Origin: CAYJBH01 sp964369965
Lineage (GTDB): Bacteria; Bacillota; Clostridia; Oscillospirales; Ruminococcaceae
Direction: 5' to 3'
Length of the DNA: 47,140 bases
NCBI GenBank assembly: GCA_964369965.1
Contig: CAYJGF010000020.1
Location: forward strand, 1-47,140
In this document: positions 7,309 to 16,450 of the stretch, in pieces
How positions within the stretch are numbered: position 1 is the first letter of the stretch
Layout of the letters: each line of letters opens with the position of its first letter
Notes under the pieces: model-generated
Database searches by the model: none
The model's input: only the letters and a program-made list of their open reading frames with translations
Told to the model about the DNA's origin: nothing
Translations under genes and position numbers: made by a program

Positions 7309-8328
7309 CTATAAAATTATCATCGCATCACCAAAGCTATAAAACCGATATCGCTCCTCTATCGCATGTCGGTACGCCCTGTCGATAAACTCCTTATCTG
7401 CAAACGCCGAGACCAACATCAAAAGGGTGCTTTGCGGTAGATGAAAGTTGGTTATCAGCGCATCGACAACATTGAATTTGTAGCCGGGGGTGATAAAAAT
7501 ATCGGTTGTGCCGGTATGGGCGATCATTTCACCTCTTTGTGCAAAAAGACCTTCCATTGTTCTGGCGGCGGTCGTTCCCACCGCCACCACTCGCCCACCC
7601 CGAGCTTTTATCTTGTTGATCTGCCTTGCGGTGCTGTCGTCCACCTCGTACCATTCGCTGTGCATGACGTGGTCCTCTATGCGCTCGACATCGACCGGTT
7701 TAAACGTCCCGACACCGACATGCAAGGTCACCTGTGCAATCTCTACCCCTTTTTCCTTTATCCTGTTTAGCAGCTCGGTGGTGAAATGCAGTCCTGCTGT
7801 GGGCGCCGCCGACGAGCCGAGAGATTTTGCATAGACGGTCTGATATCGCCCCTCCTCACTTTTGCTGTCCTTTATGTAGGGTGGCAATGGCATACGCCCG
7901 TATCGATAGAACATCTCCATAACATCGGCGGTTGATGAGAATTTCACTAGTCGATTGCCGTCCGACAAAACTTCACATACCTCGGCAAAAAGCTCACCGC
8001 CAAAATCCGCCTTAGCCCCGAGGCGCAACTTCCTCCCCGGTCGCACCATGCATTCCCATACATCGTCGCCACGGTCGTTTAACAGCAGCATTTCAAACTC
8101 ACCGCCGGTTTTAAAGTTGCCGAGCAATCGTGCCGGCAAAACCTTAGAGTTGTTGAGCACCAGCAGGTCACCCTTGTCAAGGTAATCAATAACATCGCCG
8201 AAAAAGCGGTCATGCAACTCTTTTTTATCGCGATCAAGCACCAAAAGCCGAGAGGAGTCCCTCGGTTCGGCGGCAGTATTAGCGATAAGCTCCGATGGAA
8301 GATGATAGTCAAAATCTTTGGTTTTCAA
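7309..8328 (-). CDS. queA: S-adenosylmethionine:tRNA ribosyltransferase-isomerase
   Basis: A 339-residue QueA. It transfers and rearranges the ribosyl part of SAM onto preQ1 in tRNA, forming epoxyqueuosine. Recognised by FDYHLPSELIA at the start, the central GLHFT and TLHVGVGTFKPV blocks, and the C-terminal ITNFHLPQSTLLMLVSAFA. Full family length. It is the first gene of its operon, behind a strong promoter at 8396-8424, and is divergent from asd. No preQ1 riboswitch was seen in the short leader, so regulation by queuine precursors is not indicated. Confidence 0.97.
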   Translation of the reverse strand: MKTKDFDYHLPSELIANTAAEPRDSSRLLVLDRDKKELHDRFFGDVIDYLDKGDLLVLNNSKVLPARLLGNFKTGGEFEMLLLNDRGDDVWECMVRPGRKLRLGAKADFGGELFAEVCEVLSDGNRLVKFSSTADVMEMFYRYGRMPLPPYIKDSKSEEGRYQTVYAKSLGSSAAPTAGLHFTTELLNRIKEKGVEIAQVTLHVGVGTFKPVDVERIEDHVMHSEWYEVDDSTARQINKIKARGGRVVAVGTTAARTMEGLFAQRGEMIAHTGTTDIFITPGYKFNVVDALITNFHLPQSTLLMLVSAFADKEFIDRAYRHAIEERYRFYSFGDAMIIL

Positions 8329-8374
8329 AATTCTTTTTTCCTATTGCAAAAAACACAAACTATTGGTATAATAA

Positions 8375-8403
8375 TTAATATATATTATTAATCCAATTAT
8401 AAT
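8375..8403 (+). promoter_or_regulatory. Possible promoter for asd
   Basis: TTAATA (8375-8380), a 17-bp spacer, then TATAAT (8398-8403). The -35 is poor. A second TATAAT at 8425-8430 is another candidate -10. Either would overlap the queA promoter on the other strand. Confidence 0.4.
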
Positions 8404-8424
8404 ACATCACACTAAAATTTGCAA
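8396..8424 (-). promoter_or_regulatory. Promoter for queA-tgt-yajC
   Basis: Minus strand TTGCAA (8419-8424), a 17-bp spacer, then TATAAT (8396-8401), about 70 bases upstream of the queA start. It shares its -10 bases with a possible asd promoter facing the other way. Confidence 0.7.
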
Positions 8425-8457
8425 TATAATAACATACATATGAAAGGGGAAAATTCT

Positions 8458-9465
8458 ATGAGCATTAAAATCGCAGTGGTCGGCGCTACCGGCATGGTTG
8501 GACGTACATTTTTAAAGGTTTTGGCAGAGCAAAATATCGCAGGGGGCGAGTATACCCTCTTCTCCTCCGCTAAAAGTGCCGGCAAGGTTATAGAATTTCT
8601 CGGCAAAGAATATACCGTCAAGGAGCTGTGTGAGACCTCCTTTGATGAGGGGTTTGACTATGCCCTCTTCTCGGCAGGTGGCTCCACCAGTGCAAAATTT
8701 GCGCCCATCGCCGCCAAGGCAGGTTGTGTCGTTATCGATAACAGCTCCCACTGGCGTATGGACAAAGATGTGCCGCTTGTTGTACCGCAGGTCAACCCGG
8801 ATGCCGCATTTAAGCACAACGGCATCATTGCAAATCCCAACTGCTCCACCATTCAAGCGATGTTGCCTCTTTGTGTATTGCACAAAAAATACGGCATAAA
8901 ACGCGTCGTATACTCCACCTATCAGGCGGTCTCCGGTGCCGGTGTGAACGGTGTCGCCGATCTTAAAAACGGTCGTGAGGCGGCTGTTAACGGCACAGAA
9001 TTTACACCCGCAAAATTCCCCTATCCCATAGTAGATAACTGTATACCGCACATCGATGTGTTCCTCGACAACGGCTACACCAAGGAGGAGCAAAAGATGG
9101 TGGAGGAGACTCGCAAGATTTTGGAGGATCAATCCCTTGCAGTAACCGCAACCTGTGTGCGCGTGCCGGTCGCGAGTGGTCACAGCGAATCCATCAATGT
9201 CGAGCTTAAAAAGCCTTATGAGCTCGCCGATGTCAAGGAGTTGATGGGCACGGTGGACGGGCTTGTGCTCCGTGATGATGTTGCAAATAACATCTACCCT
9301 CTCGCCCTCGATGCCGACGATAAAAACGAGGTCTTTGTCGGGCGTTTACGTCGGGACGACAGCGCGCCCAACTGCCTTAACATGTGGGTGGTTGCCGACA
9401 ACATCCGAAAAGGTGCGGCGACAAATGCTGTTGAAATCATGATGTTGCTGATAAATAACAAATAG
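8458..9465 (+). CDS. asd: Aspartate-semialdehyde dehydrogenase
   Basis: A 335-residue NADP-dependent enzyme that reduces aspartyl phosphate to aspartate semialdehyde, the branch point to lysine/DAP, threonine and methionine. The N-terminal VVGATGMVG is the nucleotide loop, the catalytic cysteine is C129 in NPNCSTIQ, and RVPVASGHSESINVE carries the active-site histidine. I use the ATG at 8458 (AAAGGGGAAA upstream); an in-frame start at 8419 would sit in promoter sequence. It is the first gene of asd-dapA-dapB-capA. No lysine riboswitch was recognised upstream. Confidence 0.97.
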   Translation: MSIKIAVVGATGMVGRTFLKVLAEQNIAGGEYTLFSSAKSAGKVIEFLGKEYTVKELCETSFDEGFDYALFSAGGSTSAKFAPIAAKAGCVVIDNSSHWRMDKDVPLVVPQVNPDAAFKHNGIIANPNCSTIQAMLPLCVLHKKYGIKRVVYSTYQAVSGAGVNGVADLKNGREAAVNGTEFTPAKFPYPIVDNCIPHIDVFLDNGYTKEEQKMVEETRKILEDQSLAVTATCVRVPVASGHSESINVELKKPYELADVKELMGTVDGLVLRDDVANNIYPLALDADDKNEVFVGRLRRDDSAPNCLNMWVVADNIRKGAATNAVEIMMLLINNK

Positions 9466-9516
9466 AACGCTTAAATCATATTATGTTGTAAATATTTTTT
9501 AGAAAGGGCAAAATTT

Positions 9517-10401
9517 ATGAAAAAAGAGGTTTTTCGTGGCAGTGGTGTTGCAATAGTCACACCTTTTAACCCCGACTTTAGCATAAACTTTGAGGAGTTT
9601 GCGCGGCTTATCGACTTCCAAATCGAGAATAAAACCGACGCTATAATCGTCTGCGGCACAACCGGTGAGGCCTCTGCAATGGACGACAAAGAGCATCTGT
9701 CCTGCATTGAATTTTGCTACAAACATGTCGCCGGCAGAGTGCCGGTCGTTGCCGGTGTCGGCTCTAACGATACCCGTCACGCTGTCGAGCTGACAAAATC
9801 CGCCGCCGCGATAGGGGTCGATGCGCTGTTGCATGTCACCCCCTACTACAACAAGACAAACCAATCGGGGTTGATAAAGCACTTTGAGACGGTCGCCGAG
9901 GTTGTCCCAAATACACCTATTATACTCTATAATGTGCCGTCTCGCACCGGCATGACCATCAAACCCGATTCCTACAAAGAGCTTTGCAAACTTGACAACA
10001 TTGTCGCCACCAAGGAGGCGTCGGGTGATATCAGCTCCATAGCAAAGACTAAGGCTCTGTGCGGTGATAATCTTGCCCTTTATTCCGGCAACGACGACCA
10101 GATAGTACCGCTCATGTCGCTCGGCGGTCTCGGTGTAATCTCCGTCATTGCCAACGTAGCACCGGCTAAAACTCATGAACTATGCGCACAATATTTTGCC
10201 GGCAAAACCAAAGAGGCGGCGGCAATTCAGCTTGAGTTGATAGGGTTGTGCGATGCAATGTTCTGTGATGTCAATCCGATACCGGTCAAAGCGGCAGTTA
10301 ATATGCTCGGCTACAAGGTCGGCGAATGTCGACTGCCCCTCGGCACATTGAGCGAAAAAAACATTGGATTTATAAACGAGGAAATAAAGAAGTATATATG
10401 A
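9517..10401 (+). CDS. dapA: 4-hydroxy-tetrahydrodipicolinate synthase
   Basis: A 294-residue TIM-barrel enzyme that condenses pyruvate with aspartate semialdehyde. Catalytic features seen: CGTTGE (47-51), Tyr138 in ILYNVPSRTG, and the Schiff-base Lys166 in VATKEASGD. AGAAAGGG lies upstream of the ATG. It follows asd after 51 bases and overlaps dapB by 4 bases (ATGA), so substrate supply and the next two steps are encoded together. Confidence 0.97.
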   Translation: MKKEVFRGSGVAIVTPFNPDFSINFEEFARLIDFQIENKTDAIIVCGTTGEASAMDDKEHLSCIEFCYKHVAGRVPVVAGVGSNDTRHAVELTKSAAAIGVDALLHVTPYYNKTNQSGLIKHFETVAEVVPNTPIILYNVPSRTGMTIKPDSYKELCKLDNIVATKEASGDISSIAKTKALCGDNLALYSGNDDQIVPLMSLGGLGVISVIANVAPAKTHELCAQYFAGKTKEAAAIQLELIGLCDAMFCDVNPIPVKAAVNMLGYKVGECRLPLGTLSEKNIGFINEEIKKYI

Positions 10402-11165
10402 TTAAAATATTAATCTCGGGTTATAGCGGATTTATGGGCACCGCAGTGCGCAACATTGCGGCACAAAACCAAATTTTCGAGGTAGTCGCAGGGGTGGACA
10501 AGGTCTCACATGGCTCCTCCTGCCCTGTGTATGCCTCCTTTGACGATGTCACCTGCGAGGTGGACGTAATCATAGATTTTGGTGCACCAACCCTGACCGA
10601 CAGCCTTTTAAACTATTGTGAGCGCACCAAAACCGCCGCTGTTATCTGCACCACCGGTCTGCCACCCGAGGTGGGGGCGCGCATACCGGAGATTGCCAAA
10701 ACCGTCCCCATGTTCTACAGCGCGAATATGTCGCTCGGTGCGAACCTACTCGCGAAGCTCTGTCGCAATGCGGCAAAGCTCCTCGCCGACGACTTTGATA
10801 TCGAGGTTATTGAGGCACACCATCGCCGTAAGATAGACGCGCCGAGTGGCACTGCCTTGATGCTCGCGGACGAAATACGCGATGCCGTCTCCAAAGAGTT
10901 TGACGGTCGCAAGCTGGACTATTGTTTTGAGCGCTCCGACCGCAGGGTGGCTCGACCCAAGGACGAAATAGGCATACACGCGGTGCGCGGCGGCAACATT
11001 GTCGGCGACCACGAGGTGCTCTTTGTGTCCGATTCGGAGTCGCTGACCCTGTCTCACCGCGCCTTTTCGCGCGAGGTTTTTGCCGCCGGCGCACTCAAAG
11101 CGGCTCGCTTTTTGGCGGACAAACCGGCAGGACTATACAGCATGGATGACGTCATAGTAATTTAA
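10398..11165 (+). CDS. dapB: 4-hydroxy-tetrahydrodipicolinate reductase
   Basis: A 255-residue NAD(P)H-dependent reductase that forms tetrahydrodipicolinate for DAP and lysine. The N-terminal ISGYSGFMG is the nucleotide-binding loop. HHRRKIDAPSGTAL contains the catalytic His-Lys pair and IHAVRGGNIVGDHEV is the C-terminal signature. The start is the ATG at 10398 overlapping the dapA stop; a longer upstream frame lies inside dapA and is not needed. Confidence 0.96.
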   Translation: MIKILISGYSGFMGTAVRNIAAQNQIFEVVAGVDKVSHGSSCPVYASFDDVTCEVDVIIDFGAPTLTDSLLNYCERTKTAAVICTTGLPPEVGARIPEIAKTVPMFYSANMSLGANLLAKLCRNAAKLLADDFDIEVIEAHHRRKIDAPSGTALMLADEIRDAVSKEFDGRKLDYCFERSDRRVARPKDEIGIHAVRGGNIVGDHEVLFVSDSESLTLSHRAFSREVFAAGALKAARFLADKPAGLYSMDDVIVI

Positions 11166-11178
11166 GGAATATACAGGA

Positions 11179-12390
11179 ATGAAAAAAATCACAGCGATAC
11201 TGTTATCACTTATGTTAACGGTAATGTTTTTTGGGTGCGAGCGACGTGAGGTGAGCATCGAGCCGGTAGTTGATGAGACTTCTGATAGTTCAGTATCACA
11301 GCCGGAACCGGAAAGCGAGCCGGAATCGGAACCGGAGCCTATTGTCAACACCGCCACGGTAATAACGGCAGGCGATAATTTGATACACGCTGCTTTATAC
11401 ATGGACGCGGCGCGAAAAGCGCAGGAGAACGACACCGGTGAATATGATTTCGCCCCCTGCTATGCCGAGATTTCGCCGCTCATTCAATCCTATGACCTCG
11501 CCTTTATCAATCAGGAGAGTCTTGTCACCGACACGCTCACACCGTCCCACTACCCGATGTTTGCCTCCCCACCCGAGGTGGCAAACGCGGCATACGACGC
11601 CGGCTTTCGCTTTTTTAATCTTTCAAACAACCACAGCTATGACAAGGGCGCTGTCGGGGTCGCCGACACCCTCGATTTCTGGAGCAGAATGCCGGACGAT
11701 GTTGCAATTACAGGCTTTTATAACGATGAAATGACCGGTTACACCCCTTACACCGTCAACGATATCGAGTTTGGGTTTTTGGGCTATACCCAGCACACCA
11801 ACGGTCTGCCGACCCCGACGGAGGCGATAGCAACGGTCATATACACCGACGAGCTGGAGCGAATGGAGGAGCAGATTGCCAAGGCACGAGCCGAGGTGGA
11901 TGTCGTCGCGGTCTCACTCCATTGGGGGGACGAGAACTCCCATAACGTGGCGCAGTATCAACGCGACCTCGCACAGTGGCTTTGTGATCGTGGTGTCGAC
12001 GTGCTGATAGGGCACCACCCCCATGTACTGCAACCTATCGAATGGTACAGCTCGTCAGACGGGCATGAAATGCTCTGCATCTACTCCCTTGCAAACTTCT
12101 TATCGGGGCAGGACGAACCGCCGAACTCCACCGGCAGTGTGGTCTCGTTCACCGTGACACAGGAGGAGGGCGAGAGCGTCGAAATCTCGGAGGTGGTAGC
12201 TCACCCCACCATCGTCCACTCCGAGGCAGGCTTCACCGACTACACCGTCTATCATCTGGGCGATTATACCGAGGAATTGATGTCGGTCAACAATATAGCA
12301 CGCTCCTATTCAAGCTTCACCGTAGACTGGGCGTGGGAGAGTTACGAGGCAAACACGCCGGAGGAATTTCGGGTGAAAAGGGAGGGTTAG
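11179..12390 (+). CDS. CapA-like (PGA_cap) lipoprotein
   Basis: A 403-residue exported protein. The start has a lipoprotein signal ending FFGC, then a Glu/Pro/Ser-rich spacer (residues 32-55). The rest matches the CapA/PGA_cap family, a calcineurin-like metallophosphatase fold, with the metal-site blocks AGDNLIH, INQESL, NLSNNHSYD, SLHWGDE and GHHPHVLQP in order. CapA is tied to poly-gamma-glutamate export in Bacillus, but no capBC genes are here, so the substrate is unknown. It lies 13 bases after dapB and is probably the last gene of that operon. Its stop overlaps the eamA stop by 4 bases (12387-12390), tail to tail. Confidence 0.85.
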   Translation: MKKITAILLSLMLTVMFFGCERREVSIEPVVDETSDSSVSQPEPESEPESEPEPIVNTATVITAGDNLIHAALYMDAARKAQENDTGEYDFAPCYAEISPLIQSYDLAFINQESLVTDTLTPSHYPMFASPPEVANAAYDAGFRFFNLSNNHSYDKGAVGVADTLDFWSRMPDDVAITGFYNDEMTGYTPYTVNDIEFGFLGYTQHTNGLPTPTEAIATVIYTDELERMEEQIAKARAEVDVVAVSLHWGDENSHNVAQYQRDLAQWLCDRGVDVLIGHHPHVLQPIEWYSSSDGHEMLCIYSLANFLSGQDEPPNSTGSVVSFTVTQEEGESVEISEVVAHPTIVHSEAGFTDYTVYHLGDYTEELMSVNNIARSYSSFTVDWAWESYEANTPEEFRVKREG

Positions 12391-13244
12391 TTCTGGTTTT
12401 CTCCCTTAATCTTCCGAGCTAATACAATATTATACATAACCACCGACCCTATCACTATAACAAAACCTATAATAGAATACACACTCAACACCTCACCGTA
12501 AAAAATCGCGACCCAAACAGGGTTTAAAACCGTCTCTGTCGTACCGACAAGGTTCGCGGTGACCGAGGGGAGACCGCGTGTGAGTGCAACACCGATAAGT
12601 ACATATCCCGCACCAAGGCTTAGCCCGAGCAGGGCGGCACCACCCAGCGCCCAAAAGGTGAAGTCGCTCTCACCGACGAGGAACGGCAATCCGATAAAAA
12701 AGCTCAACACCTGCCCCACCAAAAATGCAGATATTGCATCGCCACTCGGCATAAGATTTATTAAAAATACAAATGCATAGGCAATGCCACTCACCAGTGA
12801 CAGCGCATCACCAAGGTAGTTGCCGGTGGAAAGGCTGTCCATAAAAAAGAAAAAAATACCGCCAAAGATCGCAAGGCAGACGGATATGTCCAGCCTACGC
12901 GGTCTTTGTTTGTATATAAGATAGCTGAGTATAATGATGAAAATAGGGCTTGTGTATTGCAAAAGAATTGCATTGGCGGAACTGGTCAGCCGAGTGGTGA
13001 CGCAAAAAAGCGTGGTGTTGCACGCAAGGCACCCCCCTGCGAGCAGGATATATCTATTGATACGGAATTTGTGTTTTATTGCAACTATATAGGCAACCGT
13101 TATCAGCAATGCCACTAGGTTGCGCATGGAGTTCAGGCTTATGGGATGCCATGGCACGACCTTTACAAGTAGCCCCCCAAAGCTGAATATCACAGCTCCG
13201 AAAAAGACGAGCAGTGCAGGTGATATATGATGCTTTTTTGTCAT
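12387..13244 (-). CDS. EamA/DMT family transporter
   Basis: A 285-residue membrane protein with about ten hydrophobic segments arranged as two similar halves (FSFGGLLVKVVPWHPISLNSMRN in the first, LVGTTETVLNPVWVAIFYGE in the second). This is the double EamA layout of the drug/metabolite transporter superfamily. The substrate cannot be told from sequence; relatives export amino acids or metabolites. The start codon overlaps the valS stop by one base (TAATG), so translation is probably coupled to valS. It is the last gene of the long minus-strand run. Confidence 0.88.
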   Translation of the reverse strand: MTKKHHISPALLVFFGAVIFSFGGLLVKVVPWHPISLNSMRNLVALLITVAYIVAIKHKFRINRYILLAGGCLACNTTLFCVTTRLTSSANAILLQYTSPIFIIILSYLIYKQRPRRLDISVCLAIFGGIFFFFMDSLSTGNYLGDALSLVSGIAYAFVFLINLMPSGDAISAFLVGQVLSFFIGLPFLVGESDFTFWALGGAALLGLSLGAGYVLIGVALTRGLPSVTANLVGTTETVLNPVWVAIFYGEVLSVYSIIGFVIVIGSVVMYNIVLARKIKGENQN

Positions 13245-15841
13245 TACAACTTTTCTATACCCTCTTTAATTCCCTTTAACCGTTGCTCGGCGGTGGCGAG
13301 TTTTTCCCTTTGTTGCTCCACAAGGTGTGCCGGAGCTTTATCTACAAAACTTTTATTTTCCAGCTTTGAGGATAAAAAGTCCACCTCTTTTTTAGCGGCT
13401 AAAAGCTCTTTTTCCAGTCGCTCACGCTCCTTTTCTACATCAACAAAGCCGGAGAGCGGCAGTATAACCTTGGCATCGGTGACAACGAGTGTCACAACCT
13501 CACCATCATATGAATTCAATAGCTCGATATTACAAAAACGTTCTATAAAGCTCATACAACCGCTAAGATCGACAGAGGTCTCAAAAAACGCGCCTATCGG
13601 CTGTTTCGGCGGTATGTTACGCTCACTTCGCAGGTTGCGAACCGCACGAACAATCTCGATAGCAACCTCCACCTCATGCACATCGCCAAGGTCGAGACTC
13701 TCGTCATACTTCGGATACTCCTGTAACATTATGCTGTCCTCAGCGCAGGGTAGCGAGCGATAAATCTCCTCCGTTACAAAAGGTATAAACGGATGCAGTG
13801 CCTTTAAAACACCGGTTAAAATATATAGCAGGAACGACTGTTGTGACTGTATTTCCATCTCGTTGCCGTTTTTGAGCACCAGCTTTGAAAACTCGATGGT
13901 GAAATCACAAAAGACATCCCACAAAAACTCCTCTATCTTAGAGGCGGCGAGCGCTACATCCAGTTTTTGCATGTGATCGTCCACGCTCTTTACCATCGCG
14001 CTATAATGGTGTAGCGTCCAACGGTCGGTCGCGGATAAATTCTCTATCGGCGGCAGGACTGGCTTTGTCCCCTCGTCGATGTTCATCATTAGATAGCGCG
14101 AGGCATTCCACAGCTTGTTGGCAAAGTTTCGGCAGTATTTAATCTTGTCGTAGGAAACGCGCATGTCGGTGCCGGGGGTTGTGCCGAGTATCATGGAAAG
14201 GCGCAGTGCATCGGCACCGTATTCCCCTATTATCTCCAGCGGATCGATGCCGTTGTCCAGCGATTTAGACATCTTGCGACCCTGCTCGTCTCGAACTATA
14301 CCGGTAAAGAGCACACGCTCAAACGGTATCTTGTCGGTATATTTAAGCGACGAGAAGACCATCCTCGCCACCCAGAAAAAGATAATGTCATAACCGGTAA
14401 CAAGTGTATCGGTCGGGAAATATTTCTCAAGGTCGGCTGTTTCATCCGGCCAACCGAGGGTGGAAAACGGCCAGAGTGCCGAGGAAAACCATGTGTCCAG
14501 CGTGCTCTCGTCCTGTGTGACGTTTGCGCCGCATTTATTACAACTATCTACCGGATTGCGAGAGACCACCGTCTCACCACAAGGGCAGTGGTACGCCGGT
14601 ATGCGGTGTCCCCACCAAAGTTTACGGCTGATGCACCAGTCCTTAATATTCTCCATCCAGTGGAAATAGGTCTTTTCAAATCGTGGGGGGACCAGCTTTA
14701 TCTCGCCGTTTTTAACTACTTCTATCGCCGGTTTAGCAAGCGGCTCCATCCTAACAAACCATTCCATCGACAACATCGGTTCCACCACATTGTGACAGCG
14801 GGAACAGACACCGACATTGTGAGAATGTGGTTTTATCTTGACTAAAAGTCCCGCTGACTCCATGTCCGCTACAATCTTCTTGCGCGCCTCATATCGCGAT
14901 AAACCGGCATAATCGCCGTAATTCTCGGTGATGATGCCGTTTTCGTCCATCATCATCTCCTGCGCTAAGTTGTGGCGCAGTCCCACCTCATAATCGTTCG
15001 GGTCGTGCGCCGGAGTGATTTTGACCGCACCGGTTCCAAACTCACTGTCGACATATTCGTCGGCTATGATTGGGATTTTTCGCCCCACCAGAGGGAGTAT
15101 CAAATTTTTGCCTACCATTGAGGAATAACGCTCGTCGTTCGGGTTGACGGCGACCGCCGTGTCACCGAGCATCGTCTCGGGTCGGGTGGTCGCAATCTCG
15201 ATATGACCGGTGCCATCCTCCAACGGATAGAGGAAGTGCCAGAAGTTGCCGTCCCGCTCGTCATGGTCCACCTCGGCGTCGGACAGGGCGGTCACGCAGA
15301 CAGGACACCAGTTGACAAGACGCTTTGCACGGTAGATAAGCCCCTCTTCAAAAAGGCGGCAGAAAACTTCATTGACGGCACGATTGCAACCCTCGTCTAA
15401 GGTGAAACGCTCCCGCTCCCAGTCCAGCGATGCACCGAGCTCACGCAGTTGCAGATTAATACGGTTGCCGTAGGTGTTGCGCCAATCCCAGGCGCGCTCC
15501 AAAAAGCCCTCTCGCCCGAGATCCTCCTTGTCGATTCCCTCCTCACGTAGGGCGGCGACTATACGAGCCTCGGTCGCAATAGCGGCGTGGTCGGTGCCGG
15601 GCATCCACATTGCGCTGTAGCCCTGCATCCTCTTGTGTCTGATAAGTATGTCCTGTATCGTTACCATCAACGCATGACCCATGTGCAGTTGACCGGTTAT
15701 GTTGGGGGGAGGTATCGCGATGGAGTATTTCGGTTTACCGTCGTTCGTGTCGGCATGAAAATATCCGCCCTCTAACCAGTGGTCATAAAGGCGTTTTTCA
15801 AACTCTTTCGGGTCGTAATTTTTAGGTAGCTCCTTGCGCAT
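13244..15841 (-). CDS. valS: Valyl-tRNA synthetase
   Basis: An 865-residue class I aminoacyl-tRNA synthetase. PPPNITGQLHMGHAL (44-58) is the HIGH motif, and GRKMSKSLDNG near residue 520 is the KMSKS loop. Two CxxC-type pairs lie in the middle (CSRC, CNKC), with CPCG nearby. The C-terminal 65 residues are a charged coiled coil typical of ValRS. No T-box leader precedes it; the gap to the upstream lipoprotein gene is only 12 bases, so it depends on an upstream promoter. Coupled to eamA downstream. Confidence 0.97.
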   Translation of the reverse strand: MRKELPKNYDPKEFEKRLYDHWLEGGYFHADTNDGKPKYSIAIPPPNITGQLHMGHALMVTIQDILIRHKRMQGYSAMWMPGTDHAAIATEARIVAALREEGIDKEDLGREGFLERAWDWRNTYGNRINLQLRELGASLDWERERFTLDEGCNRAVNEVFCRLFEEGLIYRAKRLVNWCPVCVTALSDAEVDHDERDGNFWHFLYPLEDGTGHIEIATTRPETMLGDTAVAVNPNDERYSSMVGKNLILPLVGRKIPIIADEYVDSEFGTGAVKITPAHDPNDYEVGLRHNLAQEMMMDENGIITENYGDYAGLSRYEARKKIVADMESAGLLVKIKPHSHNVGVCSRCHNVVEPMLSMEWFVRMEPLAKPAIEVVKNGEIKLVPPRFEKTYFHWMENIKDWCISRKLWWGHRIPAYHCPCGETVVSRNPVDSCNKCGANVTQDESTLDTWFSSALWPFSTLGWPDETADLEKYFPTDTLVTGYDIIFFWVARMVFSSLKYTDKIPFERVLFTGIVRDEQGRKMSKSLDNGIDPLEIIGEYGADALRLSMILGTTPGTDMRVSYDKIKYCRNFANKLWNASRYLMMNIDEGTKPVLPPIENLSATDRWTLHHYSAMVKSVDDHMQKLDVALAASKIEEFLWDVFCDFTIEFSKLVLKNGNEMEIQSQQSFLLYILTGVLKALHPFIPFVTEEIYRSLPCAEDSIMLQEYPKYDESLDLGDVHEVEVAIEIVRAVRNLRSERNIPPKQPIGAFFETSVDLSGCMSFIERFCNIELLNSYDGEVVTLVVTDAKVILPLSGFVDVEKERERLEKELLAAKKEVDFLSSKLENKSFVDKAPAHLVEQQREKLATAEQRLKGIKEGIEKL

Positions 15842-15853
15842 ATGTTTTTTCCT

Positions 15854-16450
15854 TTACTCTATTATATCCCCTGAAAATGTCACGGTGACCGCAACACCAA
15901 CCTCGCAGTCCACCAAGCGAAAATCGGTGTCGTTGGTGCTTATGCTATTCTCGTTGGTGCCGTACTTATGATATAAAAGTATCTCCTCACCGGGCATGAT
16001 TTCGGTCGGGTTATCTAGCCAACCCTGAACTGTCATACTCATGTCGGAAAAGTCCACCTCCACACTCGGGTAGTAAACAGAGGTGTGACCGTTCTCGTCT
16101 ATGCTGAAAAGCTCAAAACTGTCATCCTGCATGTTGAGTGCTATCATCTCGGCGGTATCGGACATATCGCCGTAACTCCCACCGAAGTCCTCCCACACCT
16201 CGCCGTTAAATACCCAAAGGCTATAATCTACCGATTGCACGCTCTCGTTTACCGCAAAATCAAAAAACTCCATTTCGCTGTCGATGAGTGAGAGCACCGC
16301 CGTAGTCTCGGACGAGAACGCGGTCGGCACTATCTGCATATTTTCGGCACTGTAGAGACCGGAGAGGGCACTGATCTCACTGCCGGTCGACGGTTCACCG
16401 GAACAGCCGACCAACAGTAAAAACGATAATACTGTAACTATTTTTTTCAT
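15854..16450 (-). CDS. Uncharacterised lipoprotein
   Basis: A 198-residue exported protein. MKKIVTVLSFLLLVGCSG is a lipoprotein signal with Cys16 as the likely lipid site. The mature part is acidic, with many aspartates and glutamates, and appears beta-rich; I recognise no domain. Its start overlaps the pfk stop (ATGA), and it is followed 12 bases later by valS, so it is translated between two housekeeping genes. I cannot assign a function. Confidence 0.75.
   Translation of the reverse strand: MKKIVTVLSFLLLVGCSGEPSTGSEISALSGLYSAENMQIVPTAFSSETTAVLSLIDSEMEFFDFAVNESVQSVDYSLWVFNGEVWEDFGGSYGDMSDTAEMIALNMQDDSFELFSIDENGHTSVYYPSVEVDFSDMSMTVQGWLDNPTEIMPGEEILLYHKYGTNENSISTNDTDFRLVDCEVGVAVTVTFSGDIIE

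Noticed and set aside
8329..8457. Lysine or preQ1 riboswitch in the queA/asd gap
   Set aside because: The gap is 129 bases, very AT-rich, occupied by promoters and without a stable fold that I can recognise.
8512..10176. Two long minus-strand frames (223 and 225 residues) opposite asd and dapA
   Set aside because: Both lie wholly inside well-supported genes on the other strand and their cysteine- and glycine-rich sequence is typical of shadows.
15842..15853. T-box leader expected before valS
   Set aside because: Only 12 bases separate valS from the upstream gene, so no room exists.
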